Of a stretch of 64,000 bases of DNA, positions 54,501 to 62,681 are shown piece by piece. Within the stretch, counting starts at the first letter, position 1. Each line of letters begins with the position of its first letter. The notes below the pieces were generated by a model, which was not told the origin of the DNA, searched no databases, and saw nothing but the letters and a program-made list of their open reading frames with translations. The translations under genes were made by a program, and so were the position numbers. The DNA is from Streptomyces mirabilis (GTDB lineage Bacteria > Actinomycetota > Actinomycetes > Streptomycetales > Streptomycetaceae), in the NCBI RefSeq assembly GCF_039503195.1, contig NZ_JBCJKP010000001.1, positions 2,542,001 through 2,606,000 of the forward strand, given 5' to 3'.

Positions 54501-56919
54501 CGCCGAGGAAGCGGGCACCGCCGTGCGCGACGGGCACGACGACGCCGGGGCACGCGGGCGGAGCGGCGAGGGACCTCGCGCCTTCCTGCGGATCCCACAC
54601 CGCCCAGCGTGCCCGCCAGGGCAGTGGCTCACCTTCGTCGCAGGTACGTGCGAGCCGGTCCGCCCGGCGGCAGACGGCCGCGAGACGCAGCCGGGCCCGT
54701 GCTTCGGGGTCCGGGCCTCGCCCTCCTCGTTCGCGCAGCATGTCCTCGATGTCGCGCAGCGCCTGACCCGCTCCGATTCCGTCGTGGGTGCGCAGCGAGG
54801 GCAGTGCGGCCAGCAGGTGCCCCGGATCGCAGCCGAGTACGAAGTCGGCGTCCTGCACGAGTTCGTCGAGGACGGCGCCCTCCGCGGCGTGCCGGGCCAG
54901 GTGTCGGCGTGTGTACGGGTGCGGGATCTCACGCAGCACTCGGGTGATGGTGTGCTGGACCGCCCGGGCGTCCACGCCCTCCCGCAGGTAGTCGATGAGC
55001 GCTTGGTGGTAGACGCGGTAGACCGACCCGTGGTCCTCCTCGGCTTCCACCAGATAGGAGCCCGCGACTTCCAGGAGCCAGGCGATGTCCTCTCCGCTGT
55101 AGGGCCGTCCGGCCAGGGCTGTCGCAAGTCGTGGCCAGACAGCGCCCCAGGGCAGCCCGACGCCCTGCGCGAAGGCCACAGGGAGCAGCAGGTCCCTGGC
55201 CCGGGTGCGGTCCGCTCCGAGACGTTCCAGGTCGCGTTGCATGGCCTGGCCCGGCATCTTGGGCAGGGCGGCTCGCCATCCGGGGTGGTACGGATCGTTC
55301 GGCGGGTCTTCCCGCACGAGGGTGCGCGCTGTGATCAACGCGACGAGGAAGGATCTCCCCGCCGCTTCGGCGACCGCGTCCGCGATGGCGCCTAGGTGAT
55401 CCTGCCGGTGACGGACGAGGGTCGAACCGGGAGCCGTGAGTACCTTGTGGGCGTACGCGCGGACGGCTTCCGGGTCCGTGTAGGACTCGTCGTCGAGGTC
55501 GATGCGCAGGGCGCGGGGGCCGAGCCGTACCGCGATATGGGGTCGGGCTCCGATCAGCAGGCGCAGCGGCAGTCCCAGTTCGGCGTCGGAGAGCAGCATC
55601 AGTGCTTCGACGAGCCCTTGCGGATCCAGCGCCTCGTCGACGGCGTCGATGAGCACCACCAGCCGTTCTCGGCGCTGTAGCGCCGGAATCAGCGCCTCGA
55701 CGGAATGTGCGCCGGGGACTCCCGCCGCGGTGGCGATGCGGTCGATGATCTGGCGGGTGGACTTGTGGCTCGCGAGCACGGAGTCGTCGATGGACCCTGG
55801 CTCGGGCACGGTGTCGGCGGGAAGCCCGTCCCGCGGCAGGGAGGCGCGGCGTTGCCGGTCGCTGAGGATCGCGAAGAGACCCAGCACGGCGGACTTCCCG
55901 GAGCCGGGTTCCCCCGTGACCACGCACAGCCGCTCGGCCGCCCGCTCCGGGGAGAGCCAGGCGTTGATCGCGCGCAGCGCGGCATGGCGGCCGGTGAAGT
56001 GCGCGACGTCCTGGGCGGGGAGGTCGGTGCCGCGAGCTCTGGGGTCGAAGTGGCTGGTCACCTCGGTCTTGCGGTCGTCACGTTGGCGGGCGAGACGGGC
56101 GAAGAGTTCATCGCCCTCGTCGACCCTGCGGTCGCGGGCTCCCCGGACGTATCTGGGGTTGGGGAGGAACAGGGGCAGGCCGGCGGTGCCATCGAGCAGC
56201 GAGGTACGCGGCTGCTGCCAGGCGGGCAGCCGCGGGTCCTGCGAGAGGGCGTACAGGATGTTGTTGAGGTCGAGGTGCTCCGGTGCCCGGTCGGCGTTCG
56301 CCCGGTCGCGGACGGCTCGGTCGAGAGCCTTCGACAGGGCCCCGGGCGCTGTCTCCTGCTTTCGGCGGCAGGAGGAAATCATGACCAGACCGTTGCCCGC
56401 GGTCTTGCCGGTGACAGGTCGGAAACGGCGGGCCGTGAGCGCGCCGCGCAGGGCGGCGTCCATGCCCTCCTCGGAGTGGCATGCGTCCAGCAGCACCAGC
56501 AGCCGTTCGATCCCTGTCTCGTCCCACAGCTCTCCGACCAGGTCTTCCGAGCGCAGCGCGGTCCCTCGCAGGTCGTGGTCGCTGTCGGCGGTCAGGAGGT
56601 AGTGCCGGCCGCTCTGTTCCGCGATGGTCCCGTGCCCCGCGAAGTAGAGGACCACGTAGTCGTCCGGGCGCCGTTCCTCGGACACGGCGAACGTCCTCAG
56701 CGCCTTGAGCAGTTGCTCCTTCGTCGGATCGGGTCCGGTGACGGCCGCCCGCTCGTAGCCGAGGAGGCCGACGAACAGGTCCTCCATACGCCTGACGTCG
56801 TCGGCGAGTTCGGGCCGGTCCAGATCGGGGCGTGCGTGCACGCGAGGGACGGCCGCTGTGATCAGGTAGCGGCGCGGCGGGCCGTCGGGCGCCCGGCCCT
56901 CATCCGGCTGGACAGCCAT
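51598..56919 (-). CDS. Caspase-like - P-loop NTPase (STAND) - WD40-type propeller protein
   Basis: The 1773-residue protein has three parts. An N-terminal caspase-like domain (about 15-255) shows the catalytic His96 in YFAGHGT and Cys147 in LLDACHSEE. A P-loop NTPase domain follows (about 305-600) with Walker A VTGEPGSGKSA (Lys342) and Walker B LVVLIDAVDE (420-429), resembling STAND/NACHT-type switches. A helical stretch leads to a very long region (about 785-1773) of beta-propeller repeats such as VTSVEVIR...GSVRLS, HCWPTE, and DGTVREWSLPE. This is a sensor, switch and effector combination: repeats detect something, the NTPase oligomerises and the protease cuts targets. Its ATG lies inside the alpha/beta hydrolase gene, a 20-base overlap. 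Function is inferred from domains. Confidence 0.88.
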   Translation of the reverse strand: MAVQPDEGRAPDGPPRRYLITAAVPRVHARPDLDRPELADDVRRMEDLFVGLLGYERAAVTGPDPTKEQLLKALRTFAVSEERRPDDYVVLYFAGHGTIAEQSGRHYLLTADSDHDLRGTALRSEDLVGELWDETGIERLLVLLDACHSEEGMDAALRGALTARRFRPVTGKTAGNGLVMISSCRRKQETAPGALSKALDRAVRDRANADRAPEHLDLNNILYALSQDPRLPAWQQPRTSLLDGTAGLPLFLPNPRYVRGARDRRVDEGDELFARLARQRDDRKTEVTSHFDPRARGTDLPAQDVAHFTGRHAALRAINAWLSPERAAERLCVVTGEPGSGKSAVLGLFAILSDRQRRASLPRDGLPADTVPEPGSIDDSVLASHKSTRQIIDRIATAAGVPGAHSVEALIPALQRRERLVVLIDAVDEALDPQGLVEALMLLSDAELGLPLRLLIGARPHIAVRLGPRALRIDLDDESYTDPEAVRAYAHKVLTAPGSTLVRHRQDHLGAIADAVAEAAGRSFLVALITARTLVREDPPNDPYHPGWRAALPKMPGQAMQRDLERLGADRTRARDLLLPVAFAQGVGLPWGAVWPRLATALAGRPYSGEDIAWLLEVAGSYLVEAEEDHGSVYRVYHQALIDYLREGVDARAVQHTITRVLREIPHPYTRRHLARHAAEGAVLDELVQDADFVLGCDPGHLLAALPSLRTHDGIGAGQALRDIEDMLRERGGRGPDPEARARLRLAAVCRRADRLARTCDEGEPLPWRARWAVWDPQEGARSLAAPPACPGVVVPVAHGGARFLGVVEGPTPLRQWDLLKGDLVWTARLPFGLWEETLTALPALGSYAAVLSTDFGDVRSVTKRVLGNAAVPEARLLHLWELRSGRGTPETWRLPAHPVLDPEGEARGLVPAEQVTVVQAAADTPTDSGVRYAALRFRGGQVVVHDLLRGSGLPEPRRQWRQVHPADVALYERLREQSGAVISATLGPALPERGTRMERPRGTQVTLPPVTCCAAPSGAAPGELLLGHADGSVTVYTVGRHGLRRIVTGHEGPVTSVEVIRSHADGPQVVTAARDGSVRLSSLITGEPVRTLLHGSANVNSLAVHWAGSQWLAAVVTADASLHRIDVDSGRPVGRPLRVGTGEGTVLTALDLRRTPSVVVQTPGRGVQAYDLETGERIGGRTVRHEATAVRMVDGTVWVGGSDGVIHCWPTEHAANATRTEAHDDRVLALGAIRGPGGVPAVVSVGQDHMIRCWSADGTPHELWHRTVPHPYPWELPLYGAAATGRTSTGRDLVVTGEYGGRVRVLVLRDGLAVAEQEFTVPEIVTALCTGRVRGRDVVVVGTDTGRISCWDVTAERWYARGPQPDRERWTTALALAPDGSGRLGVGADDGTVREWSLPECRPLGPARTAHTSRVTALSHVPGPDHPLLVSAGDDRRLVRTGPAGTSVLPKPVSALAGADGGVLCGDDTGDVFLLRHTEDGWHTARSLEAVRPVLAVTVVSHGDVNEVVAGGPDGELLIRDGADGTARGRLRSICGSAVGALATEYAPGPVLRTHSARGIVESWDFADPARRWLGVSELDHRRTPGTWEIRLGERRVAVSWSDFTRRLETRTEPWMTRSALLSLSWSLLTRRRPDPRFTALRLEDLDDGGVFQGDVLGSRARNVLAMNDAHGASLLVVGRSLVRVYAVDPGDLGRAEQLTIHPVPFGIHHATVLPGRRAYAVAGEQAGELAVFGLDADEPQLIDIPSAVTDLAAGPDGTLVVATRNGLVVLD

Positions 56920-57757
56920 GGGCGACCGCCCGGCCCGCCTCGACGGTGTTGAGGTAGCGCGTGGCGTCGTGCGCCCGTGAGCCGTTGTGCACGAGGTGGC
57001 AGCGGACCGCGTCGCCGAACAGCGGGCGCAGGTCTTTCACCAGGGCGACGACATCGCCTTCGTCGGCGATGTTGGTCCAGGACTCCACCGCTCCGGGCCA
57101 GTCGCCGGGCTTCCCGCCCGCGCCCGCCCGCAGCCGGTCGAAGACCAGATTCCGGATGCCGAGGGGTGAGCCGAGGGTGAGCAGAGCGCGGACCGGCCAT
57201 TCGGGGTGGGCGCACAGGGCTTCGTACGCCACGACGCTGCCCAGCGAGTGGCCGACGACCATCTCCGTGCGCGGGGTCACCGTGGCGGCGACCCGTTGTT
57301 GTACGGCGTCGCGAACGGCGGATCCGCAGAGGTAGGCGCGGACCTGCCGGAGATCGAGCACGAGGGCGCGCAGGGCGATCGAGGAGAAGAAGCGGGACTG
57401 GCTGAGTGCGTCCAGGGCGCGCTGGACGGCTCGTGGGGTGCGGGCCAGGGTACGGGCGTCGGGTGGCATCACGCCCTCGTCGGTGCGGGCCGCCTCCGCC
57501 CACAGGGCGAGGAGGAGGTCGGTCTCGAAGCCCTCGCCGACGTCCGAGGCGTCGAGCGGCGGGTCCTGGACCGCGAGGGTCCGGCCGGGCGGCCGGAACA
57601 GGTCTCCGTAGAAGACGCAGTGAACGTCCGCGGGTTCGAGTGGCCGCGCGCCGACTCGGTGCAATCCGTCCGCGAGCGCGGGATACCAGTGGGAGTGCTG
57701 TTCCTGTTCGCCGCTGTGCTGCTGTCCGATGCCATGGACACACACGACCCGGGACAC
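56900..57757 (-). CDS. Alpha/beta hydrolase, operon partner of caspase-like protein
   Basis: The 285-residue protein begins VSRVVCVHGIGQQ (oxyanion-loop strand) and has the nucleophile elbow VVGHSLGSV with Ser171, a possible acid in NIADEGDVV and a late His in SRAHDATRY. It looks like a lipase/esterase of the PGAP1/DUF-type hydrolase group. GTG 57757 has GGGGAGG six bases upstream. The stop codon overlaps the caspase-like gene start, implying translational coupling and a joint function, for example as a second effector or regulator. Confidence 0.83.
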   Translation of the reverse strand: MSRVVCVHGIGQQHSGEQEQHSHWYPALADGLHRVGARPLEPADVHCVFYGDLFRPPGRTLAVQDPPLDASDVGEGFETDLLLALWAEAARTDEGVMPPDARTLARTPRAVQRALDALSQSRFFSSIALRALVLDLRQVRAYLCGSAVRDAVQQRVAATVTPRTEMVVGHSLGSVVAYEALCAHPEWPVRALLTLGSPLGIRNLVFDRLRAGAGGKPGDWPGAVESWTNIADEGDVVALVKDLRPLFGDAVRCHLVHNGSRAHDATRYLNTVEAGRAVAHGCPAG

Positions 57758-57849
57758 TCCGCGCCTCCCCCGCTCGGCTGCCTCGGATCACCATAGCAAC
57801 GGGGACGGGAATCGCGCCTCGGCTCAACAGCCCCTGTATCAGGCCCTGC

Positions 57850-58467
57850 TCAGTCCAGGACCCGTGCCAGATAGGCGCGCAGCAGCTCCCGCGTCTCCCC
57901 GATGATCCGCTCGTCCCCCTCCGGGGCGATCCGGAAGGCCAGGTGGACCAGGCTGTCGGCGGCCTCCACAGCGACCAGGAAGGTGCGCCGGAGGTCTTCG
58001 TCGGGGGTGCGGTCGAGGTAGTCGGAGAGGAGGTCGGTGAGGCGGTCGGCGACGCGGGTGTTGGGCTCGGCGTCGCGGGTGCCGACGGGTATCTGGTTGC
58101 CGAAGTCGACGAGGGAGAAGCCGGGGGCGGTGAGCTTCATGGCGAGGTACTCGTCGAGTACGGCGTCCATGGCGGCGCGCCAGCCCTGTGCGCCTGTCGC
58201 CCGGAGGCGTTGGGTGACGCGTTCGGTGTAGCGCTCGAGGTTGCGCTGGGCGAGCGCGTCGGCCATGGCGCGCTTGTTGCCGAAGAAGCGGTAGACGGAG
58301 CCGATGGGGACGCCCGCGCGCTGGGCCACGGCCCGGGTGCTCAGGGCGTCGTAGCCGACCTCGTCGAGGAGGTCGGCACAGGCGTCGAGGATCCTGGTCA
58401 GTCGTTCGGCGCTGCGCCGCTGAACGGGCGCGCGGCGCAGCGAGGTCGCTTGGGGCACAGGCTTCAT
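57850..58467 (-). CDS. TetR-family regulator
   Basis: The 205-residue protein has the TetR helix-turn-helix (RILDACADLLDEVGYDALST and AGVPIGSVYRFFGNKRAMAD) and a TetR_C ligand domain. ATG 58467 overlaps the preceding lipoprotein gene stop (ATGA), indicating co-translation. An AGAaC-type palindrome before the lipoprotein gene is a plausible autoregulatory site. Ligand unknown. Confidence 0.87.
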   Translation of the reverse strand: MKPVPQATSLRRAPVQRRSAERLTRILDACADLLDEVGYDALSTRAVAQRAGVPIGSVYRFFGNKRAMADALAQRNLERYTERVTQRLRATGAQGWRAAMDAVLDEYLAMKLTAPGFSLVDFGNQIPVGTRDAEPNTRVADRLTDLLSDYLDRTPDEDLRRTFLVAVEAADSLVHLAFRIAPEGDERIIGETRELLRAYLARVLD

Positions 58468-59102
58468 GATGCCTTTCCGCCGGGATCCGGTGAACCTCCC
58501 GTGTCGGTTCGGCCCGCGACGTCGTTCCCGCTCAGCGTCGATGTCGGTGTCGACGCGGGGGTCGACGGGGGCGGCGCGGTGGGTGTCGACGGCCGGGCCG
58601 ACGCGGCGGCCCCGGAGGCGGTGATGTCCGCCGTGCTCTCGACGGGCTTGCCGTGGACGGCCCACGCCGTGCGGTCGTCGGCGTACAGGCGCGCGGTGAC
58701 GTGGTGGGTGCCGCGTGGGACCAGCTCGCCGGCGAGGTGGTACTCGGCGGTGCGCAGGGTGGCGAGGTTCCGGCCGTCCAGGGACAGCAGCGCGACGCCG
58801 CGGCCGGCCACGGCCTCCGCCTTGGCGGCGGCGGGCGAGAAGCGGAAGCGGTGGACGGTCAGGCGGACGTCCCAGCCGTCGTCGGAGGCCGGTTGGACCT
58901 CGATGGCGACCTCGGGTGCGCTCTTCTTGTCGACCTCACGGTAGTGCCGTCCTTCTTTGTCCGTATCGTCCAGGATTTTGCCCACGGGTGAGGGCGACAC
59001 CGCATCCCTCCGCTCGTGTGCGGCGCCGGTGCCGCAGCCCGCCGATCCGCCGAGCAGGACGCAGACCGCGAGCGCGGCGAGCACTCCACGCTTCCACGAC
59101 AT
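58464..59102 (-). CDS. Putative lipoprotein of unknown function
   Basis: The 212-residue product starts MSWKRGVLAALAVCVLLGG and has a lipobox GGSAGC, giving a lipid-anchored extracytoplasmic protein. The body (about 45-165) is rich in beta strands (VAIEVQPASDDGWDVRLTVH, ARLYADDRTAWAV); the C-terminal third is Pro/Thr/Ser-rich and disordered. No family is recognised. It is the first gene of the TetR unit and is divergent from hmgA. Confidence 0.72.
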   Translation of the reverse strand: MSWKRGVLAALAVCVLLGGSAGCGTGAAHERRDAVSPSPVGKILDDTDKEGRHYREVDKKSAPEVAIEVQPASDDGWDVRLTVHRFRFSPAAAKAEAVAGRGVALLSLDGRNLATLRTAEYHLAGELVPRGTHHVTARLYADDRTAWAVHGKPVESTADITASGAAASARPSTPTAPPPSTPASTPTSTLSGNDVAGRTDTGGSPDPGGKAS

Positions 59103-59112
59103 GTCGGGGACA

Positions 59113-59129
59113 TTAGAACAACGCTCTGA
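59113..59129. promoter_or_regulatory. Candidate operator before the lipoprotein-TetR unit
   Basis: TTAGAACAACGCTCTGA, an imperfect 7+3+7 dyad (TyAGArC...GyTCTrA), eleven bases before the lipoprotein ATG. Typical TetR geometry, and the regulator is encoded next in the unit. Confidence 0.45.
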
Positions 59130-59259
59130 CAGGCGAATCCCCCTGGAGTCGGGTTCTTGGGGCGTACCGCCAACCCTGGGGTGTACTCCGCACGGAGGTT
59201 CCGGCGTCGCCCGTTCGTCGGCCACGCACCTCGGCGTACCTCTTGCGCGCGAAAAAACT

Positions 59260-59285
59260 GAATCCTACGGTGAAGCATAGGAATC
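59260..59285. promoter_or_regulatory. Inverted repeat in the hmgA promoter region
   Basis: GAATCCTA and TAGGAATC flank 10 bases with one mismatch, 19 bases before the hmgA ATG. A GntR-family regulator encoded downstream of hmgA is the likely binder, or it may be a different regulator. Confidence 0.45.
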
Positions 59286-59303
59286 AGGCGCGAGGGAGCG
59301 ATC

Positions 59304-60644
59304 ATGAGCGGGGACGCGAGGAAGACGGCCGAGGGGCTGACCTACCTCACCGGATTCGGCAACGAACACAGCTCGGAGGCGCTCCCCGGGGCGCTGCCGC
59401 ACGGCCGCAACGCGCCCCAGCGCGCCCCTCTCGGGCTGTACGCGGAGCAGCTGAGCGGCACGGCGTTCACGGAGCCGAGGGCGCACAACCGGCGTTCGTG
59501 GCTGTACCGGATCCGTCCGTCGGCCGCGCACCCGGCGTTCACGCGCAGGGACAACGGGGCGCTGCGCTCGGCGCCCTTCACGGAGACCGAGCCCGACCCG
59601 AACCGGCTGCGCTGGAACCCGCTGCCGGAGCCGGCGCGGGGCACCGACTTCCTCGCGGGCCTGTGGACGCTGGGCGGCAACGGCGACGCGACCCAGCGCA
59701 CCGGCATGGCCGTGCACCTGTATCACGCCGACTCCTCGATGGACCGCGTCTTCAGTGACGCCGACGGGGAGCTGCTGATCGTGCCGGAGCGGGGCGGGCT
59801 GCTGCTGCGGACGGAGTTCGGGCTGCTGCACGTGGAGCCGGGCGGAGTGGCGCTGATTCCCCGCGGGGTCCGCTTCCGGGTGGAGCTGCTGGACGCCACG
59901 TCCGACGGCGGGCAGGGCCCGACGGCCCGCGGCTATGTGTGCGAGAACTACGGGGCGCCCTTCCAGCTGCCCGACCTCGGCCCGATCGGCGCCAACGGAC
60001 TCGCCAACGCGCGGGACTTCCTCGCTCCCGTCGCCGCGTACGAGGATGTCGAGGGCCCGGTGGAGGTGGTCAACAAGTTCTGCGGCAACCTCTGGACGGC
60101 GACGTACGACCACTCGCCGCTGGATGTCGTCGCCTGGCACGGCAACCATGTGCCCTACGTCTACGACCTGCGCCGTTTCAATGTGATCGGCACGATCAGC
60201 TACGACCACCCGGATCCGTCGATCTTCACGGTGCTGACCTCGCCGAGCGACACCCCGGGCCTCGCCGGGGTCGACTTCGTGGTGTTCGCGCCGCGCTGGC
60301 TGGTGGGCGAGGACACCTTCCGGCCGCCGTACTTCCACCGGAACGTGATGAGCGAGTACATGGGGCTCATCGAGGGGGCGTACGACGCGAAGGCGGAGGG
60401 CTTCGTTCCGGGGGGCGGTTCGCTGCACAACATGATGTCGGCGCACGGGCCGGACCGGGAGACCTTCGACCGGGCGTCCGCCGCCGAGCTGCGGCCGCAG
60501 AAGATCGACGACGGGCTGGCGTTCATGTTCGAGACCCGGTGGCCGGTGACCGCCACCGCGCAGGCGGCGCACGCGGAGCATCTGCAGCGCGGGTACGACG
60601 ACGTGTGGCAGGGCCTCCAGCGGCACTTCGGCCCGTTGCACTGA
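59304..60644 (+). CDS. hmgA: Homogentisate 1,2-dioxygenase
   Basis: The 446-residue enzyme opens the homogentisate ring with O2 to form maleylacetoacetate in tyrosine/phenylalanine breakdown. It begins with [15 protein letters not shown] and contains conserved [22 protein letters not shown], the cupin iron-ligand region [15 protein letters not shown] and HGPDRETF. Length is typical. GGGAG precedes the ATG. A GntR gene follows, 28 bases on, probably in the same mRNA. The rest of the pathway genes are outside this window. Confidence 0.96.
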   Translation: MSGDARKTAEGLTYLTGFGNEHSSEALPGALPHGRNAPQRAPLGLYAEQLSGTAFTEPRAHNRRSWLYRIRPSAAHPAFTRRDNGALRSAPFTETEPDPNRLRWNPLPEPARGTDFLAGLWTLGGNGDATQRTGMAVHLYHADSSMDRVFSDADGELLIVPERGGLLLRTEFGLLHVEPGGVALIPRGVRFRVELLDATSDGGQGPTARGYVCENYGAPFQLPDLGPIGANGLANARDFLAPVAAYEDVEGPVEVVNKFCGNLWTATYDHSPLDVVAWHGNHVPYVYDLRRFNVIGTISYDHPDPSIFTVLTSPSDTPGLAGVDFVVFAPRWLVGEDTFRPPYFHRNVMSEYMGLIEGAYDAKAEGFVPGGGSLHNMMSAHGPDRETFDRASAAELRPQKIDDGLAFMFETRWPVTATAQAAHAEHLQRGYDDVWQGLQRHFGPLH

Positions 60645-60672
60645 GCGTCGGCGACCGGTACGGATATCCCTC

Positions 60673-61422
60673 GTGACCTCCTTCGCCCCGGACTCGATCG
60701 TCCTGAACCGCAAACTCCCGCTCTGGTACCAGGTGTCGCAGTCCCTGCGTGCCTCGATACTCGGGCGCTCGCCCCAGGAACCGCTGCGCCTGCCGACCGA
60801 GGAGCGGTTGGCCGGCCACTACGGGGTGAGTGTGCTCACCATGCGGCAGGCGCTGAAGGAGCTGGAGGACGAGGGACTGATCACCCGCCATCGGCGGCGG
60901 GGCACGTTCATCGAGCCGAGCGCGCAACGGGGCGCTCCGGTGCGCTTGCTGGGCTCGGTGGACACGATCGTCGCGCAGCAGTCGGGCATGACGACCGAGC
61001 TGCTGGACCACGGGAGCGTGCCGGTGCCGGCCGAACTCACCGAGTACTTCCCGGATCTGGCCGAGGTGGGGACGTACCACCGGCTGCGCGGCGACGAGAA
61101 GACCGGTGAGCCGACGAACCACGCGCGCAACTACGTGCGTCCCGAACTGGCCGCGCGGATCGACCCGCAGGACCTGGTGCGCTGGCCCATGACCAAGGTG
61201 CTGCGGGACGTGGTGGGCGTGCGCATCAGCCGGATCACCGACACGGTGGAGGCGCGGCTCGCGGATCCGGAGACGGCCCGGCTGCTCCAGGTGCCGTTGC
61301 TCAGCCCGATCCTGCACTACACGGGCATCGTGCACGGCGAGGACGGCCGCGCCCTGGACGTGGCCCGCATCCACTACCGCGGTGACCGCTTCTCCTTCAC
61401 CGTCACCCTCGACGCCCACTGA
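60673..61422 (+). CDS. GntR-family (HutC subfamily) regulator
   Basis: The 249-residue protein has the GntR winged helix (LPLWYQVSQSLRASIL, LPTEERLAGHYGVSVLTMRQ, ALKELEDEGLITRHRRRGTF) and a UTRA ligand domain, typical of HutC-type regulators. GTG start. Directly downstream of hmgA, it probably controls tyrosine catabolism in response to homogentisate or a derivative; the inverted repeat before hmgA could be its site. Confidence 0.9.
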   Translation: MTSFAPDSIVLNRKLPLWYQVSQSLRASILGRSPQEPLRLPTEERLAGHYGVSVLTMRQALKELEDEGLITRHRRRGTFIEPSAQRGAPVRLLGSVDTIVAQQSGMTTELLDHGSVPVPAELTEYFPDLAEVGTYHRLRGDEKTGEPTNHARNYVRPELAARIDPQDLVRWPMTKVLRDVVGVRISRITDTVEARLADPETARLLQVPLLSPILHYTGIVHGEDGRALDVARIHYRGDRFSFTVTLDAH

Positions 61423-61463
61423 CGATGGCGTACGAGACCGGCACGCGGCGCCCGCGTCGTACG

Positions 61464-62654
61464 ATGCCGGGCGTGACGCACGACGACGCTCCGCTGCTCG
61501 CGGACCTCATGCCGTGGTCCGTCGCACCGCCGAGGCTGGGCCGGGGGTGGCCGACGGCGCCCGACGCGGCGGCCCTGAAGGCGCGCTGGGACACGTTGAT
61601 GAAGGCCGAGGGGTCGGGCCGCGAGGCGCTGTTCGGCCCGACGCGCTCGCGCACCACGCGCTCGGCCGTCGGACAGCTGCCGGGGCAGTCCAGCGGGACG
61701 GCCCGGCTGGAGCGCGAGTCGGGGCCCTGTCCGGAGCCGGTCCGCGTCCTGCACGGCCCCTTCGACGAGCAGTGGCTGATCCCGGACCACCGGCTGATCG
61801 ACGCGGCGCGCCCCGAGTTGTGGCGGGTGGCCGACGAGCGGCAGGTGTTCGTGATGGAGCAGACGGCGATGCCGGACACGTCGGGTCCGGTGCTGCTGGT
61901 CGCGTCCGTGCTGCCGCTGAGCGCGGGTCGCGGCGGCCGTGTCCGCCCCCTGCACCGGCGCCCCGGGGGCCGCGAACCGAATCTGGCGCCCGGCCTGCTG
62001 GAGCACCTCGGCACCCGCCTCGGGCACTCCCCCGACCCCGTCGACGTCCTCGCCTGGACGGTCGCGGTCGCGCGGTCGGGCCGTGCCGGATGCGCCGTCC
62101 CGCTCACCGCGGACCCGCGGGCGTGGGCGCACGGCGTCGGGTTGGGGCGCCGGATGCTGTGGCTGATGCGCCGCGACGGCGAGCGCCCCAAGCTCCCCGG
62201 GGGCCGCCGCCCCTACGTCCGCGCCCCGCTCCCGTCGCGCCCCGTCGACGTGCGCTACGACCGCGACGAGGAGGCCCTCCTCCTCGACGAGGGCCGTATC
62301 TCGCCGGTGCCGCCGGAGGCCTGGGACTTCGAGGTGGGCGGAGTGCGCGTCCTGGAGCAGTGGTTCGCGGCCAGGACCGAGCCGGCGGAACCACCCGAGC
62401 CGGGCACCTTGGAGGCGATCCGGACGGTCGGCTGGCCGCAGGCCTGGACGTCGGAGCTGCTGGAACTCGTCACGGTGCTGACACTGCTCGAGGAACTCCG
62501 CCCCCAGCTGGCGGAGTTGACGATCGGTGCGCCGATCACGCGGACCGAGCTGCGCGAGGCGGGTGTCCTGCCGGTTCCGGAGGCGGCGCACCGGCCCGCG
62601 TCCGTCCTCGATCATCACGAAGAGGGCCCAGAAGGACAGTTCGCGCTCATCTGA
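61464..62654 (+). CDS. Type ISP restriction/modification enzyme-like protein, C-terminal-domain only
   Basis: The roughly 396-residue product begins MPGVTHDDAPLLADLMPWSV and includes the stretches GPFDEQWLIPDHRLIDAARP, YVRAPLPSRPVDV, EEALLLDEGRISPVPPEAWDFEVGG, VLEQWF and ASVLDHHEEGPEGQF. I recognise these from actinobacterial proteins named type ISP restriction/modification enzyme, which match the specificity part of LlaBIII-type enzymes. The nuclease, helicase and methyltransferase motifs are absent here. The start is uncertain (61425, 61464 or GTG 61473). The function is unknown. Confidence 0.6.
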   Translation: MPGVTHDDAPLLADLMPWSVAPPRLGRGWPTAPDAAALKARWDTLMKAEGSGREALFGPTRSRTTRSAVGQLPGQSSGTARLERESGPCPEPVRVLHGPFDEQWLIPDHRLIDAARPELWRVADERQVFVMEQTAMPDTSGPVLLVASVLPLSAGRGGRVRPLHRRPGGREPNLAPGLLEHLGTRLGHSPDPVDVLAWTVAVARSGRAGCAVPLTADPRAWAHGVGLGRRMLWLMRRDGERPKLPGGRRPYVRAPLPSRPVDVRYDRDEEALLLDEGRISPVPPEAWDFEVGGVRVLEQWFAARTEPAEPPEPGTLEAIRTVGWPQAWTSELLELVTVLTLLEELRPQLAELTIGAPITRTELREAGVLPVPEAAHRPASVLDHHEEGPEGQFALI

Positions 62655-62681
62655 CCGCGTAGGTCCGACAGCCCCGTAGAT

